A stretch of DNA of 64,000 nt from NCBI GenBank assembly GCA_944474755.1, contig OX104116.1:8497547-8561546 (forward strand), written 5' to 3'. The stretch is from Limnoperna fortunei. Taxonomy: Eukaryota > Mollusca > Bivalvia > Mytilida > Modiolidae. Position numbers and translations under genes: made by a program. Under the pieces are notes generated by a model that was given only the letters and a program-made list of their open reading frames with translations, had not been told where the DNA came from and ran no database searches. Of the stretch, positions 55,701 through 64,000 are shown piece after piece (position 1 is the stretch's first letter; each line of letters begins with the position of its first letter).

Positions 55701-55906
55701 GTAGATATTGCTAACCTAGGCAGATTTTCATATGAAGATACACAATCATCAAGTACATGCATAACTGAATCATTGAAGCTCAGTTATGGAGATGTGTTTA
55801 CTATAATTCATAGATCCTCCCGTTTTGTCGTTTACAGCAGGAAAAGTAATTGCTTCAATAAGATGTCTAAATGCATGAAGAATACTGAAGCCCCAGTGAA
55901 GGAATG
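55701..55906 (+). CDS. possible FHA-domain C-terminal exon
   Basis: The exon lies between a TTTCTTGTAG acceptor and a GAATG/GTAAGC donor, and one frame is open throughout. The peptide includes ITESLKLSYGDVFTIIHRSS followed by RFVVYS. That fits the end of an FHA domain, where L-x-x-GD-x-x-x-I is followed by an arginine-aromatic strand, as in Ki-67-like proteins. The N-terminal FHA half (GR and S-x-x-H motifs) was not found nearby, so the gene may be a fragment or have distant exons. Function is not established. Confidence 0.35.
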
Positions 55907-56560
55907 GTAAGCCACAATAAATTATCAGCTTATAAAAAATAATAACTTCTGGCGAGTCTTACAATTATTATTATCCATGTGTTAAACATTTTTGACTCCT
56001 ACTCAGTTATTGATGCAGGAGCATTCATCTGATGAGATTTGCTAAGGGGAAGTAGGAAGGAGAGGGTGTTATAATAAAACTAATATAAGTTGTGTTATGT
56101 TTTGTAACAAAATAAACATAATTTGCATAAATTTCATTGAATAACTAAATAGTATACACATGTACTACAGTTAAAGCCCAGCCTACTACTATGTATTAAA
56201 ATGGGAATTTTTATCATGTGACAAACCATGGTCTAAAATTCAACATTAATAATAAAAATATCAAAAGATGTTACAACATATACTAAATAACTAAGAGGTT
56301 GTAGAGAAAACTGTGGGCATAGACATTCAAGTTTAATTGGTGAATATTTATATTCGGCATTTAAAAAAACCCCTTTTTTTGTTAATTAGTATGGGAGTGG
56401 AATGGTTTGTATTTTACAAAATCTTTATTATTTGTTTAGAGTCAATATGTTAAATACCAAACTTATGTTGGGACTAATCTTCTGTAAAATTTAAAGTGAT
56501 AGTTTAATGGTTTTATAGTATGGATACCTTTTCAATGTCTTCCAATACGAATGTATGGGG
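55907..56560. other. AT-rich spacer
   Basis: No following exon with a convincing frame was found downstream of the FHA-like exon. Confidence 0.4.
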
Positions 56561-56774
56561 TTATTTTATGGCGCTCATTTTATGTTGGGGAGGAAGCTGG
56601 AGTAACTGGAGAAACTCCCGACCTTCGTTAGGAAAAATGGCAATCCTTGTCAATTAAGATTGAAGTCGAGTACACCCTACCAGCAGTTTGACTCGAACTA
56701 GCAACCTCTGTGTCGACAGATCACATGATCAATAGTAGACAAACTACCTTAACCACTCGTCACCGAGGCCTCTG
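56561..56774 (-). mobile_element. near-complete SINE
   Basis: The reverse complement contains the tRNA-like head (GGCCTCGGTGACGAGTGGTT), the B-box region and the GATTGAAGTCGAGTACACCC block of the SINE at 24550. The 3' tail is truncated near 56561. Confidence 0.85.
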
Positions 56775-57852
56775 ATACCTGAATAGGGATAAATGTATCC
56801 TGCTTTCATGCTGTTCATAGGATATGTTGCTTAGTTGAGTTTTAGTGTTTACCTTCATAAGTACTTACTTTAATTGAGAAGAGAAAGGGGGACAAAAGCA
56901 AAGAATCAAAGGTAGGGGTAAAATTTTAATTGAATTTAGATGTATGTTCTATTTCTGTATTAGAATGTTTCTGCCCTAAATTACTGGGTAGATATAAAGA
57001 TCAGCATTTTGAATTATGTGGGTTTTTTTATCTCCCAAAATCTAGTAACAGTATAAATAATGGAAACCTGTAGCAGAACTTATAATACATTTGATGAAGT
57101 GGAGAAATAAAACAACAACAGTGATTTTTGTGTGCCGGTCATTGGGACCATCACATGGTATAAAAATATTGGACCTAGCCATATTTGTTTGGCATACCAT
57201 ACCGATGATTTTCACTGAATCTGGAATGACACTGTCACTTGGAAATTTTTGCTGTTTCAATTTTGACATGTTAAACTTGTTTACTAGGTTTTAGTCAGTT
57301 TTTATACAAATTTACAGTCACTTCAAAATATTTGCCATTAAAAATCATTTTCTTGACCAACTTTAAACACATTATAATGTCATTTTTTGTTGGCTGTAGT
57401 TTAATATTTTGAATATATCAATTCTGCGTTTCATTTTAAGTGCAGAAAAAGAAATCATGCTTGGACTTGAACTGACCACCAAGAGTATACAAACTTTTAG
57501 AAACAGTTGTTCCTAGTGCAAAAAAGTGAAAATAATTAATATCTTAAAGAAAGAGTCTTTGTTTTCAAACATGGTAAAATACCAGAGAAGTGAAATATTC
57601 TCGCAAAGGAAAAATAAGCAAATTAATGATTGAATTTTTAAAGTTTGTAATCACTGAATTGAAATTGTATAGTTGGCCACAATATGTACTAGTTCGAACA
57701 GTAAAAATACCATTATAAGGAAAATATTAAACAATAGTTGATTAGTTTGGAGGTTATATATTCTTTCTGATGCTCTTGTTCTTATTGCAAAGATGAAGTT
57801 ACAATGACATGCTTAATTTATTGGTGAATAAGCTGCGATACCTAGGAGAAAG
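56775..57852. other. AT-rich spacer
   Basis: No gene was supported; the overlapping opposite-strand frames at 57042-57294 look like chance. Confidence 0.45.
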
Positions 57853-58412
57853 TGTGTACACTAAACATGGAGCTTCTTTTCCTTACTTAGAGTGTGCACA
57901 CAAATCAGAGAAGCCGCTGCCCTATGGGAGAAAGCATGCACACAAACCAGTGAAGCCGCTTCTCCTTGCATTGGGAGAAAGTGTGCACACGAACCAGTGA
58001 AGCTGTTACTCCTTGCTTTCGGAAAAAGCGTGCACACAAACAGGTGACGCCACATCGTCCATTGAGACAAAGCGTGCACACGAACCAGTGAAGCTGCTAC
58101 TCTTTGCTTTAGGAAAAAGCGTGCACACAAACATGTGACGCCACTTCGTCCATTGGGACAAAGCGTGCACACGAACCAGTGAAGCTGCTACTCTTTGCTT
58201 TGGGAAAAAGCGTGCACACAAACAAGTGTAGCCGCTTTCTTTGCATTGGGAGAAAGCGTGCAAACGAACCAGTGAAGCTGCTACTCCTTGCTTTGGGAAA
58301 AAGCGTGCACACAAACAAGTGAAGCCGCTACTCCTTGCATTTGGAGAAAGCGTGCACACGTACCATTGAAGCCGCTACTCGTTGCATTTGGGCGAAAAGG
58401 TGCACACAAACC
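57853..58412. repeat. minisatellite of about 47 bp, about 12 copies
   Basis: Units are built around GAAAGCGTGCACAC(A/G)AAC followed by CAGTGAAGC(C/T)GCTACTCCTT. Spacing between successive GTGCACAC cores is 42-48 bp, mostly 47 with some 44. Two subtypes alternate (TTGGGAGAAAG and TTGGGAAAAAG). Minus-strand open frames are Cys-rich artefacts of the repeat. Confidence 0.9.
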
Positions 58413-58908
58413 ATTGAAGCAGCTTTTCTTAGATTAAACAGTTTACACACCAAGCAGATTTGAGCAAGCCATTGTGTTTATATAAATACACATATGGTAT
58501 TTAAAATGCAACAAATAAAACGAAAGACCATTTTTGACAGACATTTCTGTAAGCATTTATTAGACTTCAGTTTTTTGACTGATGATGCAACAATTAGTTA
58601 CATAGTTAAAATAAAATGACATTAGTTTTGAAAAACCAAATTTTTATTTTGATCATATGAGCAAATTGATTAAAATTCCATCAAATTTGTATAACAATTA
58701 GAAGGAACTGTCCACTGAAGCCTGTTTTGAGGCAAATTCAGGTTAGGATGACTTGAATAATGACAACCTTAACTAAAAATTACAATTTGAGTAAGAAATA
58801 GGGAAGTGATGTGCACTTACTTTTTATAGGCATTTTTCAAGGAATGCTAGAATTCAAGCAATATGTAGTTTGAATTAAATGTTAAATTTTGCATGAATTT
58901 GGTGATTG
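58413..58908. other. AT-rich spacer or 3' flank of the minus-strand gene
   Basis: No repeat or exon was seen. It may hold the 3' UTR of the gene whose last coding exon ends at 58909. Confidence 0.35.
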
Positions 58909-58982
58909 TTATCGTGTAGTAAAAGGTTTAATTTCGTAACCATTTTCTTCCTCATCTTGGACCAATGTGTAATCAACCCCTT
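58909..58982 (-). CDS. terminal coding exon of an unrecognised minus-strand gene
   Basis: On the minus strand, a TTTTTGTTTTAG acceptor precedes a 74-nt coding end: two bases completing a split codon, 23 residues and a TAA stop. The peptide (GVDYTLVQDEEENGYEIKPF then TTR) is acidic and protein-like. Its phase fits the donor of the exon at 63163-63271, so the two may be consecutive with a 4.2-kb intron. The family is not recognised. Confidence 0.45.
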
Positions 58983-59044
58983 CTAAAACAAAAATAAATA
59001 ACAGTCCTATATTTTCTTTTTTCATATACATGTTAGATTTATTC

Positions 59045-59896
59045 TTATAAGACCAGTATAAAAGAGTTTTTTATATTAACTTGTGTTTTCTTAGATTGCT
59101 CAGATACTAAGCATAGGTTCCAATTTTTAGGCATCGCTTTTCTTAATTTACAAAATTCTATTAAATAATTCCCTTTGTTTTTAAGCTTTTTAAGTATTAA
59201 ATTTATTGACAGCACTCCATTTTCATCAATAACATCATTCACATACAAAATATCACTATCAATCCAATTATTAAAAATCAGACTCTTATTTTCCAATTTA
59301 ATGAATTTATTTCTCCATAAAATGTGTTTTCTAATTTCTCTAAAATTTGTAGGTTTTAGTGTTTGTCAACCCCCACTTTCTACCCAGCACTCTATAATAG
59401 TTCTGTAAAAGTCGGGAATATTTCTGAAATGTGCTAGAGATTTACAATTATCAATATTCATTCGGAAAATCAACCAGTTTTTACCAAACTAGTTTAGATA
59501 TATGTTTGGAATTACTTTCCAATTTGCAAGACCTCCCTTAACCAGTCTACTCACCCAAGAAGCCTTTAAGGACTTGAAGTAACAGCTCACATTTTAAGAC
59601 CCCCCTTTACATACTCTCCTATCACTGTTTTTCTTTTACCTTTATCTTTCTTACCATCCCAAATGAAGTTGTAACATTGCCGTTCTATTTCTTTTAGGTA
59701 CTGTTGTTTGAACATTTGTTGAACTTGTTAAGAACGTAAACTTCGGAATAATTAACGCTTTAATAATAAGAATTTTACACAACATTGACAAAATTCTGTT
59801 TTTCCATCTTTCAAATTGTGTTTTCATATTTTCAATTTTCTTATCCCAGTTTAAATACGCGCACTGAGCCTTATTATTCCACAGATTGACGTCAAT
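59045..59896 (-). pseudogene. LINE ORF2 segment, inverted part
   Basis: Frames on the minus strand include NNKAQCAYLNWDKKIENMKT and RILSMLCKILIIKALIIPKF (post-polymerase region), ASWVSRLVKGGLANWKVIPN, and IFNNWIDSDILYVNDVIDEN. Several stops interrupt them. Confidence 0.65.
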
Positions 59897-60502
59897 ACTT
59901 TGACAATCAAGACAATATACAATGTGTTAAGAGACAATATATTTGTAGAACCAATAGGTGTTAATTATTGGTTCAAATATTTCTGTATTGAAAATAATTA
60001 TAATTTAAATGAAATATATACTTTTATTTTTAATCATTTAGATGAAAACAAATTAAAAATATTTAGGTGGAAACTACTTTTATATATAATACCAACAAAA
60101 TCTTAACTGTATAAATGGAAAATTACTGATAATAATATGTGTAATTGTTGTAATGTAGAGGAAGATTATTATCACTTTTACATATCTTGTAATTTCCTGT
60201 ATAATTTCTGGATAAAATTACAGTGTGTGCTGTTAAAAATCAATTTTGAAGTACAAATTACTTTAAAACATTTGGTGATGGGATATAAAATTCATGATAG
60301 GAATTATTGGGACTTTAATTATTTTTTAACTATTTTAGCATTTAGCTTATATAAATCATACTATGTATCGGAACATAAAAGAAAAAATGTTGATATTTTT
60401 TATGTATTTACTACAGAATATTGTAAGAGAATGAAAGAAAATAAAAACTTGAAGAGTAGTATTGTATTACAAAACATAGAAAAAGATACATATATGTTGT
60501 AA
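59897..60502 (+). pseudogene. LINE ORF2 C-terminal segment, direct part
   Basis: The frame continues the protein from the inverted segment (IYNVLRDNIF..., FRWKLLLYIIPTKS, stop, LYKWKITDNN). It includes the C-terminal zinc motif CNCCNVEEDYYHFYISC and ends near 60502. One in-frame stop is at about 60104-60106. Confidence 0.65.
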
Positions 60503-60661
60503 AAGTAATTATAAATTTTCTTGTTCTTTTGATTGTTGCGCTGGCAATTAAAAGCGTTTCACAGGGACACTTAAGTGATGCTTGGACACTTAAGTATAAT
60601 TGTAACAAGCGCATTGTTATTATTAAATTAATAAGACGGAAAAAAAGATTTATTCTTATAA

Positions 60662-61320
60662 ATGGTAATATTTACCGTCTTTAAAGATTCTTAGATCAAG
60701 TGAAGTTACAATAGTATAGTGCTGTATATTTTTAGTATGCAGAGATATTTGCTGCTTGTCTTTGGTTATAAATATAATTTAATACTACATTGTGGTATGT
60801 TTGTAAGGAAGTATTTTCGCATGCATGTAAAGTGTACACAAATAAAATTTATGTGGAGAGGAAAGAAAAGAAATGCAAAAAAAGAAGAAATATATAGTGA
60901 CAACTAACTTCTGAACTATCTTTGTACACACTGTAAAAATAGTATAATAATATGACAATGACTTGATGTTTATTGTATATTTTTAAATACTTACATATAT
61001 AGTGTAATGTTCTTATTTCAAATGCTTCTTATTAATAAATGTTAACATAAATTATCTGTTGGTTTTTTATCATTCTTTAGGTAGATATTTAAGGTCCAGT
61101 TTAAAAGTGTCATTTAAATCACAGGAGCGTATTAAATTTCAAAAGTATACTGCTGCAATTCATGACATTACTCAATATTGTATGACACTGAATTTCTTAT
61201 TAGTTTAACATTACACCTATTGTTTGAAGATTTCGGAATTGAGATCCACATTGATGCAAGACTGTACCACTACTAGGAAAGATAAAAATATCATAGTTTT
61301 GTAATATTTATTACATATTG
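60662..61320. other. AT-rich spacer
   Basis: No gene or repeat was supported. Confidence 0.45.
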
Positions 61321-61324
61321 CAGC

Positions 61325-61740
61325 AAAATGTCATTAAACTGTCAACACCGACAATATATAAAAAATTCTTCACATTTTAAATTAATATGATGAAATGTCA
61401 CATATTACTATTCATCCACCTTTATTATAATCAAAATGTCCATATTATATGTTGTTGAAGATGATTTGTGGTGGACTTGTTGAAATGTCATTGGTGACCT
61501 TTCATCCACCTGTCAGTATCAACAAAATTTCTGAGATAACATATCGTTCCTCTTTTATTAGGAAAAAATGTCGAAGACGACCCGTTGTCCCCCTGTCATT
61601 GTACACAAAATGTCCCAGTAAATATAACGTTCTCCTTTCAGTTTGAGCAAAATGTCAAAGATGACATGTCATTCATCTTTAATTTTAATGAAAGATCAAT
61701 TATTGTCTGTCGTTCACATTTCTAAAACACAAAAGGTCAA
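61325..61740. repeat. degenerate tandem repeat with AAAATGTC cores
   Basis: Irregular copies of a unit with (A/C)AAAATGTC followed by GATGA...TGTCATTCATC recur about every 60-75 bp. Divergence is high and the boundaries are uncertain. Confidence 0.4.
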
Positions 61741-63162
61741 AGGTTATCTTTTCTACCACAAAATTTGGACTTGGGAGATAGGTCAACTCTTGGTAATATT
61801 TTGGGCTTGACAAAATGTGAACAAAAGACGATTTTTCGTGCAGTGATGGAATAATATAAAACGACCAGAAAACAATTTCATGAGCACACGGAGTGTTATT
61901 TTTGAAATGGCTGGAACTGCCATATTGTATTGGAAATATAAATAGAAGTTTGTTTGCAAAGCGTTTGAAAGACGTCATCTTAGAATAAAGTTGTATATAT
62001 TTTGATAATTACTTAAAATACGAAGTAACGATGCCATACGGGCAATATCACATTTGGTTGCTGAAAAAGCAGATACATTTATAAATGCATTTGTATCAAA
62101 AACGGTATTATGCTGGGCTAAGGTGTTTTCGAGGGGTTAATTTTTGTCATTTAACATGATGCATTTGTAGATAAATGAAAAAATTCTTTCATACTTGATT
62201 AAATAATCATCCAAGGTAATGTTTTACCTAGTTTTTATCGACCCATCAACTTTTTATTGTACAAGACACATTTGATTGAACATAGTGTAAACAGAGCATA
62301 TGGAATAAATGTAAGGTGTTTTCGGGGATTTTTGAGATGACGTAATACACGAGAATTTTAGGCTCTTTATAGTGAGACACATCATTTATTTGAACCTGAT
62401 AGAAAGCTCTGCATTGAATTTGTATTTAAGTATAATAGAGTCATATAATTTAAACTTCAGAACATTAATTATTTGAGTGGGATACCCCTGTCTGTATTTC
62501 ATACGAGTTTATTTAACGTGGAAAAAAGACTGAGAACATATTTTAAAGAAATAACTTTAAAAGCCTATTGTCTGCCAATATATGCAGTCAACAAGGCGAA
62601 TAACACAAAAATAACACTAAGAGTCTCCTAAACTAAAATATGTTAATGTCTGTTTGACTGTGATATACCTCTTTTGTTATTTATTTTTTTATAAAAATGC
62701 CTCCCTTTTAGACCCTCAAATTTCCAATGGCAATTCTTAATGTCAAATGACAGCGCTTTAGCAAAACACTAAAATGGCTACCGGGAAGTGCAGACGACAA
62801 TTAAAATTAAGCTTAGAGTGATTAATGAGAACTGAAGAAATCTGTTCCCAAGCTTGACAGGGTGAAGAAAAACCGCGCAAAATTGCATTTGATTTTGTAG
62901 AAGGCATTATTGTTTAAAGTTGTACTACATACGTAAACCTTGTCAGGTTTTGGTTTTGGTTCTATATATAAACACGGAAGAAGTAATGCACATAACAAGC
63001 AGAACTAAAAACAAACTAGCCATCGAAAATACCTTACAAGACCATGTATCTTTTATACATTTTTATTATCCATTTCATTTAAACGCATATGTAAATTACA
63101 CATTCAGCACAATGTAAAAATGAGTCCACAAGCACTATGGCCGCTTAAGTTGTTTTTCTCAC
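61741..63162. other. AT-rich spacer or intron of the minus-strand gene
   Basis: No exon was supported between the two minus-strand exons. Confidence 0.4.
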
Positions 63163-63271
63163 CTGTAAAGTCAGGATTTTTTTCTCTATTGACGTCAAAC
63201 AAAAATATGTTTTCTGTTATACGGTGACTGATAGTGAAGGTACTTCCGTCAACCAAAAGTTTCAAGGTCGT
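63163..63271 (-). CDS. internal coding exon of an unrecognised minus-strand gene
   Basis: On the minus strand the exon follows a CAGCAGCAG acceptor cluster and ends at a strong ACAG/GTGAGA donor. Counted from the last CAG it is 109 nt, phase 0 to phase 1. It encodes TTLKLLVDGSTFTISHRI then TENIFLFDVNREKNPDFT. The three tandem NAG acceptors allow in-frame variants with one or two extra Gln. I do not recognise the domain. Upstream exons would lie beyond the right edge. Confidence 0.45.
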
Positions 63272-63280
63272 CTGCTGCTG

Positions 63281-64000
63281 ATGTAAACATAACAAGCAAA
63301 AATAAATGACCAAGCACGGAACAGATTTGTTGAACAGTAACCTCGGAAAAACATCATAAAACTTAAACAAAGAGGACATCGGTTACAGAAATAAGTAAAA
63401 TGCTTAAATTGAACCGCTCAACAGTAAAATGGTTCATCGCTATGACAGTCCTGAAAACTGTGAAAACTAAAGGATAAGTGGGAGCAGCATCACTTTCAGA
63501 GATTGGTGAAAGCTAAGTAAACGTAAGCTTCATTTAGGTGAAATGTTTAGCCTGTTCAAAAAAGTTAGTCCCGTTAGTGTCAAAGCAGACTGTTTTCACA
63601 AATTTGGAGATAACTGATGCAGTGTTCGAAAATATACGTAGATAAGAGAAACTAACGGAAAAAAGCACGTGTGTATAGTTACATGTAGGAAATTTAAAAC
63701 TGTTAGAAATTAATTGAAAAACAGTGATCTTCATTGATGTCATGATGGTGTTTATTAAACCTGGTGGTGCAGTTATTCTCAAACACGTGTGAAGGAAAAC
63801 TGCAGAACGTTTTGGACCTAAATGTGTTGGATATTAAATTGATGGTCTGGTTATATATAACATATGATGGTGATGGCACTTTATGCCCGAATAAAACGCA
63901 CATTGTCTTAAATATTGACTGTGTGATCCGTGAAAAGAGACAATAACCTAACTTTGTTATAATGGTCAGCACAAAGTCAAGATTTAAGCCCTTTTGAAAA
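63281..64000. other. right-edge AT-rich DNA
   Basis: No further exon of the minus-strand gene was supported; overlapping frames at 63534-63972 look like chance. Confidence 0.4.

Larger units (their letters stand above)
59035..60661 (+). mobile_element. twin-primed LINE insertion with 16-bp target duplication
   Basis: AGATTTATTCTTATAA at 59035-59050 and 60646-60661 is a perfect target duplication. The left segment (about 59051-59896) encodes LINE polymerase C-terminal sequence on the minus strand, and the right segment (about 59897-60645) encodes the following part on the plus strand, ending in a short A run. A 5' inversion of this kind is the signature of twin priming, known from L1. The family is L1/Tx1-like and many stops are present. 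It sits 51 bp upstream of the acceptor of the minus-strand terminal exon. Confidence 0.8.

Noticed and set aside
57861..58359. Cys-rich minus-strand proteins
   Set aside because: They are entirely generated by the 47-bp minisatellite, whose unit length is not a multiple of three.

Overview
The window is AT-rich animal nuclear DNA and most likely comes from a bivalve mollusc, probably a Mytilus-like mussel. That assignment is an inference from its dispersed repeats, tRNA-headed SINEs, Penelope, LINE and tyrosine-recombinase retroelements, and split genes with GT/AG introns. There are no bacterial-style operons, and nearly every long open frame is a mobile element. Host coding sequence is limited to short exons.

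The most interesting part is the host gene at about 29.2-40.8 kb. It has a TATA box, a 64-nt signal-peptide exon, at least 15 cassette exons of 36-48 nt, and a last coding exon with four regularly spaced cysteines. The last exon looks like the first half of an EGF domain. Every cassette starts and ends in phase 1, so any subset can be joined in frame. Each adds a short, cysteine-free, proline- and acid-rich peptide. The cassettes are organised as a roughly 1.5-1.6-kb D-A-B-C higher-order repeat. The last D cassette has lost both splice sites next to a small SINE insertion. A second last exon of identical length and cysteine spacing lies at 921-1026, so this is a two-gene (or larger) local family. 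The layout resembles the micro-exon genes of schistosomes; I do not recognise it as a described mollusc family.

From 4.75 to 21.17 kb lies a tyrosine-recombinase retrotransposon with split direct repeats (A1 - genes - B1 A2 B2, Ngaro/PAT-like). It has an SGNH-hydrolase ORF, a short gag-like start, the tail of an RNase H and a frameshifted tyrosine recombinase. An L1/Tx1-like LINE is nested inside it with a 13-bp target duplication. A tandem duplication plus a 2.03-kb deletion has rearranged the nest. The LINE ORF2 carries four tandem DNA/RNA hairpins with compensatory stem changes.

The rest is repeat-rich intergenic DNA with scattered exons. It holds SINEs, MITE-like inverted-repeat elements, a homopolymer-capped element at 26.9 kb, a Penelope-like relic at 46.1 kb, and a decayed PHD-finger LINE on the minus strand at 49.5-53.9 kb. 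It also holds a 47-bp minisatellite at 57.9 kb and a twin-primed LINE insertion at 59.05-60.65 kb. Host-like exons are a Cys-rich secreted exon at 24.1 kb, an FHA-like exon at 55.7 kb, and two minus-strand exons of an unrecognised gene at 58.9 and 63.2 kb.
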